This document shows positions 15,401 through 22,621 of a DNA stretch of 64,000 nucleotides, piece after piece. The DNA comes from Streptomyces sp. CoH27. GTDB lineage: Bacteria > Actinomycetota > Actinomycetes > Streptomycetales > Streptomycetaceae. Below the pieces are notes generated by a model. The model saw only the letters and a program-made list of their open reading frames with translations, did not search any database and was not told the origin of the DNA. Location: assembly GCF_020181035.1 (NCBI RefSeq), contig NZ_JAIQYY010000020.1, positions 1-64,000 of the forward strand, given 5' to 3'. The first letter of the stretch is position 1. Each line of letters opens with the position of its first letter. The position numbers and the translations under genes were made by a program.

Positions 15401-17296
15401 GACCACCTCGGTGACCGTGCGCAGCCCGTCGGCGAGGTCGTCGAGGCGGGCGGCGACGGGCTGCGCACCGGCGACGGTCTCGATGGCCGCCGCGTCCGCG
15501 ACCAGCCGCTCGACCTCCTCCCGCTGCCCGGTGAAGGCGTCCTCGCGGGCCAGGAACGTCACCGCGCGCCGCCCGAACGCGGCGAGGTCGCCCTCGGCGG
15601 TGTTCGCCAGCTCCTCCAGGCGGTCGGCATCGATGTACCGCAGCTCCCGCAGGGTGAGCAGGTGCCCGTGCGCGTGCCGGAGTTCGGTGAGTCCTCGCAC
15701 CCAGGCGGCGGCCTCGCGCGGCGCCTCGCCGCGCAGCCGCCGTACGACGGCGGCGATCCGCTCGGCCGCCTCGTCGAGGGCCTCGGCGGCCTGCCGGGTC
15801 AGCTCCCGCACGGTCTCGAACTCGCCCAGCACCTGCTCGGCGGTGACCCGGACCTCCTCCAACGGGTCAGCCAGATCGCCGAGTTCGGGGTCGGCGAGCC
15901 AGTGGTGGGTGTCAGCGGCACGTACGCACGCGGCGGCCAGCGCGCGATAGCCCTCACCGGTCTCGATGCCGTCGGCGACGAGCCCGGCGACGGACAGACA
16001 GTCGGCGAGCCCGCGCACGAGATCGGCGTTGCCGACCCTGGCCAGGGCGCCGGTGCCGGTGCGCAGGGCGGCCGCGTGGGTGTCGGAGACGTACGGCGAG
16101 GTCCACCACTGGAGCGGGTGGGTGTGCGCGGGTTCGTCGCCGCCGGCCCGCAGCACGGCCAGCGCGCCGTCCTCGAACAGCGCCCAGCCCCGGCACGGCA
16201 GCGGGGCCGCGACCTCCTTGCGCAGGGTGTTGTACGGCATCAGCAGCGTGCGGCCCTCGGCGCGGGAGCGGAACGCGTACAGCACGTCCTCACCGTTCGG
16301 CGCGCGCACCTCCCGTTCGAACTCCAGCCCGCTGATGTCGAGTTCGTACGTCTTGTGCCCGCCACCGGCCAGGCAGTAGCCGCCGGGGAAGACGATGCCC
16401 TGCTCCTCGGGCAGCCGCCGGCAGGCCTCGCCGATCCCGTCGAGCCGGACGACGGTCCGGGTCAGCGTGTCGAAGACCAGATGCCGGTCGGCGTCCTCCT
16501 TGTACGGCCGGATCCGCAGCAGCACCAGCGGGCCGGCCTGGGCATGCGCGACGGCGGCGTCGGCGAGGGACTGGAGGGGCTCCTGCACGGGCTCGGTGTG
16601 CAGTGCCTCGCCGTCCGTGGTGCGTACGGTGAGGGAGCCGCCGATGGTGGTGACCCCGAGCCCGCCGGGTACGGCCACGTAGGGGTCACGGCCGAGGACG
16701 TGGTCCACGCGGGTGGTCTCGGTCCAGGTGACGTCCTGGCCGGGCGGGCAGACGTCGTCGCGGTCGCCGCGCGCGTCCAGGAACGCCACGCGGCCGTCGT
16801 CGCCGACGCTCCAGCGCAGCGCGCGCACGTCGTCGGCCTTCTCGCCGGTGCGGAACACCGCCAGCAGCCGGCCGTCGACCCGGCGCAGCCGCAGCAGCCG
16901 GGCCTGCCGGTAGTAGCGGTGCAGCGCGGTGAACTCCCGCACGAACGCCGGGTCGTCGAGGAGTCCGGGTACGGCGGTGTCGGGCAGCGGCGTGCCGTCC
17001 CGGTCGTAGAGCGTGAGTACGTCGGAGACGGCGACGTCGGTTCCGTCGGTGGTGTTGCCGGTCCCGCCGAAGAGGAGGGTGTCGCCGACGGCCACGATGT
17101 CGCAGGGCACGCACGGGTGGCCGGTGCCGAGCCGGGCGGTGGCTGCCAGCTCGACCCGGGCCGACCCGAACTCCTCGGCCCGCCGTCCGTTGAGCGCCTC
17201 GGCCCTGCGGGCCAGCTCAGCCGCGTGTCCGGCCAGCCGGTCGCGCAGCACCTCGTAGGTGCCGGCATCGACCTGCGGCGCCTCAGCGGTGGCCAT
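12461..17296 (-). CDS. giant AAA ATPase with DUF3686 ('DNA repair ATPase' family)
   Basis: A 1611-residue protein. Residues about 50-450 form a beta-rich region with repeated W/Y-containing strands, then comes a very long helical middle (residues 450-1000, TLDARRRSLQDSEGRAEF and many Glu/Arg/Ala heptads), and a C-terminal AAA module: Walker A ISPPGYGKTTL (about residue 1250), Walker B NTLLYLDDIQH (about 1315) and CMAGNPYTESGERFRIPDM as a sensor-like segment. This layout fits the DUF3686 proteins annotated as DNA repair ATPase, although direct repair activity is not established. The ATG at 17296 has AGAAAGG upstream. It lies 215 bp downstream of a flotillin gene on the same strand, a pairing that argues for a membrane-remodelling or envelope-stress role. 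Confidence 0.8.
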   Translation of the reverse strand: MATAEAPQVDAGTYEVLRDRLAGHAAELARRAEALNGRRAEEFGSARVELAATARLGTGHPCVPCDIVAVGDTLLFGGTGNTTDGTDVAVSDVLTLYDRDGTPLPDTAVPGLLDDPAFVREFTALHRYYRQARLLRLRRVDGRLLAVFRTGEKADDVRALRWSVGDDGRVAFLDARGDRDDVCPPGQDVTWTETTRVDHVLGRDPYVAVPGGLGVTTIGGSLTVRTTDGEALHTEPVQEPLQSLADAAVAHAQAGPLVLLRIRPYKEDADRHLVFDTLTRTVVRLDGIGEACRRLPEEQGIVFPGGYCLAGGGHKTYELDISGLEFEREVRAPNGEDVLYAFRSRAEGRTLLMPYNTLRKEVAAPLPCRGWALFEDGALAVLRAGGDEPAHTHPLQWWTSPYVSDTHAAALRTGTGALARVGNADLVRGLADCLSVAGLVADGIETGEGYRALAAACVRAADTHHWLADPELGDLADPLEEVRVTAEQVLGEFETVRELTRQAAEALDEAAERIAAVVRRLRGEAPREAAAWVRGLTELRHAHGHLLTLRELRYIDADRLEELANTAEGDLAAFGRRAVTFLAREDAFTGQREEVERLVADAAAIETVAGAQPVAARLDDLADGLRTVTEVVTGLDIADATVRTAVLERIADVLGGVNRARATLDARRRSLQDSEGRAEFAAETALLAQAVTAALAGSGTPEECDDQLASVLGRLEDLDGRFAEFDDFLAELDSRRTEIYEAFAARKQSLADARARRAEQLAVSAGRMLETIGRRAATLADTDAVTTYFASDPLVAKVRRTADDLRAIGDSVRAEELDGRLKTARQEAVRALRDRTDLYADDGRTLLLGGHRFAVNTQPLDLTLVPHGDALAFAVTGTDYRAPVTDPDFAAYRPYWERHLPSESSDVYRAEHLAARLLAEHGPAALAAADDLPGLVRRAAQESYDEGYERGVHDHDATLVLTALLPLYEGAGTLRHEPAARAAAQLFWVHGTTEEARAAWTRRAVSLARARDAFGAVPAVGELERELAAAVEDWDPALEGGPAAAYLFEELTSGPGGFVLGATARALLEKFRHAGGSYGDELADLPDLGARRQVVAAWLGAYVSATGTEAGPGELAEAVAAELCPGLPRYDGDARLTATADGLLGSHPRIDGGQLPLRLDEFLSRTARFAAEEVPAFRAYQHRRTTLVAAERDRLRLDDHRPRVMSAFVRNRLVDEVYLPLLGDSLARQLGTTGASKRTDTGGLLLLISPPGYGKTTLMEYVADRLGLMLVKVSGPALGHTVTSLDPADAPNVTARHEIEKINFALAAGNNTLLYLDDIQHTSPELLQKFIPLCDATRRVDGVWEGEPRTYDLRGKRFAVCMAGNPYTESGERFRIPDMLANRADVWNLGDVLTGKEDVFALSFVENALTANPVLAPLAARDRADLDLLVRLATADPTARADRLSAPMPPSELDRVVAVLGHVVAVRETVLKVNAAYIASAAQSEAARTEPPFRLQGSYRDMNKIAQRLRPVMNDAEREAVIHDHYTAEAQTLTTGAEANLLKLAELRGTLDAGQAARWAEVKTAHVRASTLGGPEDDPVTRAVAALGLLADRVAAVESAINRVRGGGADE

Positions 17297-17367
17297 GGGG
17301 TGTGCCTTTCTTCGTGGGCTCGGAGAGTCGGGCCGGGGGAGCGCCGTTGGGCTGCGGGTCGTATGCC

Positions 17368-17392
17368 GGGTGCGGGTGGGTGGGTGGGTGGG
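17368..17392 (+). other. G-quadruplex motif between flotillin and ATPase genes
   Basis: Six G-triplets lie within 25 bases (17368-70, 17374-76, 17378-80, 17382-84, 17386-88, 17390-92); the last five are separated by single T, the GGGTGGGTGGGTGGG pattern typical of very stable parallel quadruplexes. It is on the strand opposite to the genes, about 75 bases upstream of the ATPase start. Confidence 0.7.
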
Positions 17393-17474
17393 TGGCTGGT
17401 CGCGCCCACGCGGCGGAGCCGCACATCGATGCGGCCCCGCGCCCCTGGGGAGTTGCCGTGCCGTCGGCCTGCGA

Positions 17475-17497
17475 GGCGCCGCCGCTGAGGCGGCGCC
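17475..17497 (-). terminator. hairpin just after the flotillin stop
   Basis: GGCGCCGCC (17475-17483) pairs perfectly with GGCGGCGCC (17489-17497) across a 5-nt loop, 15 bases past the flotillin stop. An overlapping alternative stem (17485-17491 with 17509-17515) includes the stop. No U-run follows, as is usual in Streptomyces. It may reduce read-through into the ATPase gene. Confidence 0.5.
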
Positions 17498-17511
17498 CAC
17501 CCCCGCCGGCC

Positions 17512-19875
17512 TCAGTTCAGCGCACTGCTTCCGTTCAGCGCGGTCAGCGGGGTGTCCTGCAGGCCCAGTTCGCTTGCCCGGTCGAGGAGCTGCTGGAGCT
17601 GTCCCGCCTCGGGGCCGCCGCCCTTGATCTGCTTCATCAGCAGGGCCGACACCGTCAGGTTCCGCACATCCGCCGAGCCCAGCGAGCCGAGGACGCGGCT
17701 CAGGTCCTCCGTGAAGCTGCCCGAGCCGTCCAGCCAGGGCTTCGCCAGGGCCTGGGCGGTGCGGGAGTTGTCGACGAAGCCGTCCACGCCCTTGCCGAGC
17801 GAGATGGAGGACACCAACCGGTCGAAGAAGACGGACTCCCCGCCGACGATGTCGATGTCGGCGTGCTCCAGCCCGGTCGCGAGGACGGTCGCCTGCGACT
17901 CGGCGACCTGCCGCTGCGTCTCCAGCCCGGCCAGCCGTATCTCCTTCTCCGCCTGGAGCCGGAGCCGGTACTCCTCGTGCCCGCGCGAGGCGTCGTCCAG
18001 GGCGGCCATGGCGGCGGCCTTCTCGGTGAGACCCGCGGCCTCGGCCTTCAGCTTCTCGCCGATCGCGACGGCCTCCGCGAGCGCCCTCGCCTTGGCACCC
18101 TCCGCCTCGGCGAGGCTCTGCGCCCGAGCGCCTTCCGCCTCGGCCTTCAGCCGCGCCTCGACAGCCTCCGCCGCCGCCCGCGCACCCTCGGCCTCCGCGA
18201 GACCCTTCGCCCGAGCGCCTTCCGCCTCGGCCTTCAGCCGCGCCTCGACAGCCTCCGCCGCCGCCCGCGCACCTTCCGCCTCCGCGAGACCCTTCGCCCG
18301 AGCGCCTTCCGCCTCGGCCTTCAGCCGCGCCTCGACAGCCTCCGCCGCCGCCCGCGCACCTTCCGCCTCCGCGAGACCCTTCGCCCGCGCACCCTCGGCC
18401 TCGGCGAGCGCCTTGGCCTGGGTGCCCTCGGCCTCGGCCCGCAGCAGTGCCGCCGCGGCCTCCGCCTCCGCGCGGCCGGCCTTGACGGTGACCTCGGCCT
18501 CCTTGTCGCGGACCTGGACGGCGGCCAGACCTTCAGCGGCGGCCTCGGCCTGCACGCCCTCGGCGAGCCGCAGCTTGGCGCGGGCGTCCATGTCGGCGGT
18601 CTTCAACCGGGCCTCGGCGAGGGTGAGTTCCTCGGCGGCCCGGTGCGTGGCGGCCTGCTCGGCGGCCTCGGCGGCCTTGATGTCCTTGACCAGCCGCTCC
18701 TGCGCCTCCGCCTCGGCGGCGATGACAAGGGCCTGCCGCTCGCGCTCGGCCTCCTCGACCACGCGCAGCTTCTTGATGGACTCCTCCTGCTCGGCGACCG
18801 TACGGTCCACCGCGACCCGCTCCCGGATGACCTCGGCGATGTCCCGCTTCTCCGCCTCGACCTCCTTCTCGGCGGCGATCCTCGTCAGCTGGGTCTCCCG
18901 CTCCCGCGCGATGACTTCGAGCAGCCGGTCCTTCTCGACACGCTCGCTCTCGACGGCGATGACCCGCTCCCGGTTCTTCGCGGCGACGGCGATCTCCCGG
19001 GCCTGGTTCTCCCGCTGGACGCCCAGCTGCTCCTCGGTCCGCAGGAAGGCGCCCTGCGCACGCAGCCGCTCCTCCTCCACCACGCGGGCGGTCTCGGCCT
19101 CCTCGCGGGCGCGGGAGGTCTCGATCTCCCGCTTCTGCTTGATCTCGGCGTCCGCCTGCCGCCGCTCCAGCTCCAGGATGGCCTCGCGGGCGTCGACGTT
19201 CTGCCGAGTGATCTCCTTCTGCTCCGTGCGCTGCGCCTCGTTGGTGCGCACGTGCTCGATCGCCGTCAGCTCGGTGATCTTGCGGATGCCCTGCGCGTCG
19301 AGGACGTTGGCCGGGTCGAGCTGGGTGAGCGGGGTCTGCTCCAGGTAGTCGATCGCGGCGTCCTCAAGGTGGTAGCCGTTGAGGTCGATGCCGATCAACT
19401 CGATGACGTGGTAGCGGAGTTCCTCGCGCTTGGTGTAGAGGTCGGTGAAGTCCAGCTGCTTGCCGACGGTCTTCAGCGCCTCGGAGAACTTCGCGTGGAA
19501 CAGCTCCTGGAGCGTGTCCTGGTGGCTGGCGCGCTCGGTGCCGACCGTCTGGGCGACCTTGATGACGTCCTCGACGGTCTTGTTGACCTTCACGAAGAAC
19601 AGGATCCGGATGTCGGCGCGGATGTTGTCCCGGCAGATCAGTCCGTCCCGCCCCGAGCGGCTGATCTCGATGGTCTTCACCGAGATGTCCATGACCTCGG
19701 CCTTGTGCAGGATCGGCAGCACGACCTGACCGGTGAAGGACACGTCCACCCGGCGCGTCTTCGACACGATCAGGGCCTGGCTCTGGTCCACCTTGCGGTA
19801 CAGCCGGGAGAACGCGAGCACCGCGAGCACCACGACGACGAGACAGACGGCGACGAGCACGCCGAGGGCTTCCAT
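17512..19875 (-). CDS. flotillin-like SPFH-domain membrane protein
   Basis: A 787-residue protein starting with one membrane helix (VLVAVCLVVVVLAVLAF, residues 6-22), an SPFH/Band-7 domain (about 25-200, including SQALIVSKTRRVDVSFTG and CRDNIRADIRILFFVKVNKTVEDVIKVAQTVG), a coiled coil of more than 400 residues rich in Glu/Ala/Arg, and a C-terminal globular tail. Flotillins assemble into membrane microdomain scaffolds and affect fluidity and signalling. The coiled coil carries three exact-length 29-residue repeats. ATG at 19875 is the only sensible start; the upstream ribosome site is weak. It heads a probable operon with the DUF3686 ATPase and diverges from a PucR regulator, with a palindrome in the gap. 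Confidence 0.88.
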   Translation of the reverse strand: MEALGVLVAVCLVVVVLAVLAFSRLYRKVDQSQALIVSKTRRVDVSFTGQVVLPILHKAEVMDISVKTIEISRSGRDGLICRDNIRADIRILFFVKVNKTVEDVIKVAQTVGTERASHQDTLQELFHAKFSEALKTVGKQLDFTDLYTKREELRYHVIELIGIDLNGYHLEDAAIDYLEQTPLTQLDPANVLDAQGIRKITELTAIEHVRTNEAQRTEQKEITRQNVDAREAILELERRQADAEIKQKREIETSRAREEAETARVVEEERLRAQGAFLRTEEQLGVQRENQAREIAVAAKNRERVIAVESERVEKDRLLEVIARERETQLTRIAAEKEVEAEKRDIAEVIRERVAVDRTVAEQEESIKKLRVVEEAERERQALVIAAEAEAQERLVKDIKAAEAAEQAATHRAAEELTLAEARLKTADMDARAKLRLAEGVQAEAAAEGLAAVQVRDKEAEVTVKAGRAEAEAAAALLRAEAEGTQAKALAEAEGARAKGLAEAEGARAAAEAVEARLKAEAEGARAKGLAEAEGARAAAEAVEARLKAEAEGARAKGLAEAEGARAAAEAVEARLKAEAEGARAQSLAEAEGAKARALAEAVAIGEKLKAEAAGLTEKAAAMAALDDASRGHEEYRLRLQAEKEIRLAGLETQRQVAESQATVLATGLEHADIDIVGGESVFFDRLVSSISLGKGVDGFVDNSRTAQALAKPWLDGSGSFTEDLSRVLGSLGSADVRNLTVSALLMKQIKGGGPEAGQLQQLLDRASELGLQDTPLTALNGSSALN
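18121..18390 (-). repeat. three 87-bp tandem repeats in the flotillin coiled coil
   Basis: Near-identical 87-base units recur at a constant offset (the same ten bases start at 18151, 18238 and 18325). Each encodes 29 residues of the type AKGLAEAEGARAAAEAVEAR plus LKAEAEGAR. Nearly full nucleotide identity points to recent expansion or gene conversion. Confidence 0.9.
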
Positions 19876-20222
19876 GGCAACGTCCTTGCGTCAGACGATG
19901 AGTTACGGAGCCCCCCGAGGCCGCGGTGCCGGACCCCCCGTTGTGGTGTCCGAGCCGGTCGTTCCCGCCGGTCGTCCGCCGGTGCCCGGCACCGCGGCCC
20001 TCCGTAGTGCTCCCCGTGGGACATGGTGCGAGACGAGCGCACGCCCGCGCATTGCCGGTTTCCGGCAACGTTGACTAGGGTCTTGATGCCGGACAGACGC
20101 TAAGAAAACGTCACCGGAGCGTCAAGATCGCAAAGCGGCGGGGCGCGGGGGCAACGGGGAGCCGGGGAGCCGAGCGGAACTGCTCCCTGGGGGGGAACGG
20201 GGACACGGGGGGTCGGGACAGC
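19876..20222. promoter_or_regulatory. divergent flotillin / PucR intergenic region with inverted repeat
   Basis: The 347-bp gap holds TTGCCGG-TTT-CCGGCAA (20052-20068), a perfect 7-bp inverted repeat with a 3-nt spacer, directly followed by TTGACT (20071-20076), a fair -35 for the plus-strand regulator gene. The -10 is not obvious. The palindrome is the best candidate operator for joint control of the two divergent units. The remainder is GC-rich and featureless. Confidence 0.45.
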
Positions 20223-21326
20223 GTGCCGGAACGTCGGGGGACACAGCACGGAATACCGCACGAGAGTTCGGGGCCGTACGAGCACTACCTGGACGGCCTG
20301 CCCCGGGCACTGGCCGAGGTCGCGGCCACCGGGCGGCGGCTGACCCGGGAGGAGCTGAAGACCCGCCGCACCCTGGGCGAACAGGCCGCCGAGGACGGAC
20401 ACGGGCTGCGCGCCCTGGTCGTCGCCCACCTCGCCGCCGCCCGCGCCGCCTGGCCGACCGGACCCGGCTCGACGGAGAGCACGCTGGCCGCGCTGGCCGC
20501 CGTGGAGCAGGCGGTCGACGCGTTCGCCGAGGGCTACGAGCGCGCCCAGCGGCTCACCGTGCGCCGGGAGGAGGCGGCCCGCCGGGAGTTCATCGACGAC
20601 CTGCTGTACGGCCGTAGCGACCTGGGCCGCCTCGCCGAGCGCGCCGAACGCTTCGGCCTGCACCTGTCCCGGGCGCACGCGGTGGCCGTGGCGGAGGGCC
20701 CGAGCGCCTACGTCGAGGGCGGCCCGACCGCCCGCCGGGTGGCCTCGGCGGTACTGGCCCGCTACGACTCCCACAACATCCTCCTCACCACCAAGAACGG
20801 CCGCCTCCTGTGCATCGCCCCCGGCGACGAGGACGAGATCCTCGCCCACTTCGCCCAGCAGGCGTACACGGCGACGGACGGCGGCCGCGTCGCCATCGGC
20901 CGTCCGCAGCCGGGCCCGGGCGGGGTCGTCCAGTCCTACGAGGAGGCCCTGGCCGCCCTGGAGATGGCCGAGCGCCTGAACCTCTCGGGCCCGGTGCTGC
21001 GCGCCGCCGACCTCCTGATCTACCCGGTCCTGACCCGCGACCGCCAGGCGATGGCCGACCTGGTCTCCCACACCCTGGGCCCCCTGACGGCGGCGCGCGG
21101 CGGCGCCGGCCCGCTGCTGGAGACCCTGACGGCCTACTTCGACGCGGGCTGCGTGGCCGCCGAGGCGGCCCGCCGCCTCAATCTGAGCGTGCGCGCCCTC
21201 ACCTACCGTCTGGAACGCATCCACCACCTCACCACCGCCGACCCGGCCGACCCGGCCCACCGCTACATGCTCCAGACGGCAGTCATCGGAGCCCGCCTGC
21301 TGGACTGGCCGAACAGGCCGTTGTGA
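20223..21326 (+). CDS. PucR-family transcriptional regulator
   Basis: A 367-residue protein ending in the PucR C-terminal helix-turn-helix (LLETLTAYFDAGCVAAEAARRLNLSVRALTYRLERI, about residues 298-335), preceded by a GGDEF-like CdaR domain region (GRVAIGRPQPGPGGVVQSYEEALAALEMAE) and an N-terminal helical domain. PucR proteins activate genes for purine, sugar or amino acid use in response to metabolites, but this one lies divergent from a flotillin gene and may regulate it. The GTG at 20223 is preceded by a weak G-rich ribosome site. No transport or catabolic genes are nearby. Confidence 0.85.
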   Translation: MPERRGTQHGIPHESSGPYEHYLDGLPRALAEVAATGRRLTREELKTRRTLGEQAAEDGHGLRALVVAHLAAARAAWPTGPGSTESTLAALAAVEQAVDAFAEGYERAQRLTVRREEAARREFIDDLLYGRSDLGRLAERAERFGLHLSRAHAVAVAEGPSAYVEGGPTARRVASAVLARYDSHNILLTTKNGRLLCIAPGDEDEILAHFAQQAYTATDGGRVAIGRPQPGPGGVVQSYEEALAALEMAERLNLSGPVLRAADLLIYPVLTRDRQAMADLVSHTLGPLTAARGGAGPLLETLTAYFDAGCVAAEAARRLNLSVRALTYRLERIHHLTTADPADPAHRYMLQTAVIGARLLDWPNRPL

Positions 21327-21354
21327 GCAGGCACCGGAGCCGTAGGGGTACTGC

Positions 21355-21609
21355 CTACCGGGCTCCGCGCCTGATCCGGTCCCGTCGGCGCAGGAAGAGC
21401 GAGGCGCCCGCCCTCACCTTGGCCGCCATACCGTCCAGGTCGGTACGGGTGTGGAGGAGCCCGGGGTGGGCGTAGCCGCTCGCGGCGGCCGCGGGGGTGG
21501 TGGTGAGAGCGGTCGCACCGAGGGCGGTCGTGCCTGTGACGGTCGCCGCGGATGCGGTTCCCGCGGCTTTGAGGAGGGCGCGGCGGCTGGGCTGGGTGGT
21601 CGCGTGCAT
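21355..21609 (-). pseudogene. 5' remnant of a Tat-exported polysaccharide lyase-like gene
   Basis: The 84-codon frame begins with a twin-arginine signal (QPSRRALLKAAGTASAATVTG) with an AAA-type cleavage site, then HPGLLHTRTDLDGMAAKVRAGAS, which in my recollection is the mature N-terminus of secreted alginate-lyase-family proteins several hundred residues long. After that the reading changes to Arg-rich nonsense and stops. No ribosome site precedes the ATG. I read it as a deletion remnant, the catalytic part being gone; it lies between the PucR gene and an unrelated pair. Confidence 0.6.
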
Positions 21610-21773
21610 GGTGCGGAGACGCGGGTGAGGGGGCGGGGATGACAGAAATCCGCTGTCCTGCCGCTGGGAAAGTACTTGCATTCATGGAAAGTAGTGTCCA
21701 TGCTGACAGGGAAGACGCCGTACGAACCCGGGGCGGTCCGACCAACCGCCCTGTCCTCAGCGGAGGTTGACGT

Positions 21774-22256
21774 ATGAACAGCACGGGGGAACCGATGGAC
21801 GAGCCGATGGATGCCGGGCGGGCGCGGGATGCGCTCGGTGCGGTGTGTGCCGCGCGGGCCGCGGCGCGGGAGGCCGGGGGGCGGGAGCGGCCCCGGGGGT
21901 ACGTCATCGGCCAGGGACTGACCTGCGCGGCCGGCTTCACCGCGCTCGGGCTGGCCAACCTGCTGCCGCGGTACGGGGCATGGCTGACGCTCGCCGGCCT
22001 CGCCTGCGCGGTCGGCTTCTTCGCACTGATCTGGACCGGCGCCCACCACGGCGGCGTGACCCGCTGGTTCAGCCGGGACGGCGGACCCCGGCGTTCGGCC
22101 TGGGAGCTCTGGGTGGCGCCCCTCGCCGCGATCGCCGTCGGCGCGCTGGCCGCCGTCCCGTACGGCACGACCGGCTGGCTCATCGGCTTCGGTGTGGCCA
22201 CCGGCGCGGAACATGTGCTGCGCGGGCTCCGGCAGCACCAGGGCGGCACCGCATGA
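21774..22256 (+). CDS. four-helix integral membrane protein
   Basis: A 160-residue protein with a charged N-terminus and about four membrane segments (YVIGQGLTCAAGFTALGL, WLTLAGLACAVGFFALIW, LWVAPLAAIAVGALAAV and GWLIGFGVATGAEHVL). ATG at 21774 has a good ribosome site (GCGGAGG). It overlaps the following regulator gene by ATGA, so the two are one translationally coupled unit. In Streptomyces and other bacteria, small membrane proteins next to HTH_34 regulators are frequent, but the function of the membrane part is not known. Confidence 0.75.
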   Translation: MNSTGEPMDEPMDAGRARDALGAVCAARAAAREAGGRERPRGYVIGQGLTCAAGFTALGLANLLPRYGAWLTLAGLACAVGFFALIWTGAHHGGVTRWFSRDGGPRRSAWELWVAPLAAIAVGALAAVPYGTTGWLIGFGVATGAEHVLRGLRQHQGGTA

Positions 22257-22615
22257 CCGGGCCCGGGTCCCGCGGCGACGCACCTCCCGCCCTCGACCGC
22301 GAGCTGCACCACCCCACGCGACTGGCCCTCGCCGCCTATCTCTCGGCCTGCGGCGAGGCGGAGTTCGCCGTTCTGCGGGACTACTGCCAGGTGTCCGACT
22401 CCACGCTGAGCAAGACCCTTTCCGCGCTGGAGAAGACCGGCTATGTCAGCGTCCGCAAGGGCTACCTGGGCAAGCGTCCGCGCACCTGGGCCTCGCTCAC
22501 CTTCACCGGCCGCCGGGCACTGAACCGGCACCTGGCGGCGCTGGAGGAGATCGCGGCCACCGCCAGACGGGCGGCCGGAGGCTGCGCCAAGGACCCGTCG
22601 GACAGCGGGAGTTGA
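22253..22615 (+). CDS. HTH_34-type winged-helix transcriptional regulator
   Basis: A 120-residue single-domain DNA-binding protein with the typical HTH_34 (MarR/ArsR-like) pattern: LHHPTRLALAAYLSAC, FAVLRDYCQVSDSTLSKTLSALEKTGYVSVRKG, and PRTWASLTFTGRRALNRHL. It probably represses its own operon with the upstream membrane protein, to which it is coupled by the ATGA overlap at 22253. A possible operator is the AT-richer duplicated sequence at 21668-21703 (GAAAGTA ... ATTCATGGAAAGTA) ahead of the pair. No ligand pocket can be assigned. Confidence 0.85.
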   Translation: MTGPGSRGDAPPALDRELHHPTRLALAAYLSACGEAEFAVLRDYCQVSDSTLSKTLSALEKTGYVSVRKGYLGKRPRTWASLTFTGRRALNRHLAALEEIAATARRAAGGCAKDPSDSGS

Positions 22616-22621
22616 ACAGAG

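Noticed and set aside
12428..17488. 1686-codon open frame on the plus strand opposite the DUF3686 ATPase
   Set aside because: It is an antisense by-product of GC-rich third positions; its composition is Gly/Gln/Val/Arg repeats with no recognisable domain, while the minus frame has Walker motifs and a ribosome site.
17302..20007. 901-codon plus-strand frame opposite the flotillin gene
   Set aside because: Mirror image of the flotillin coiled-coil repeats; the flotillin frame has the SPFH domain.
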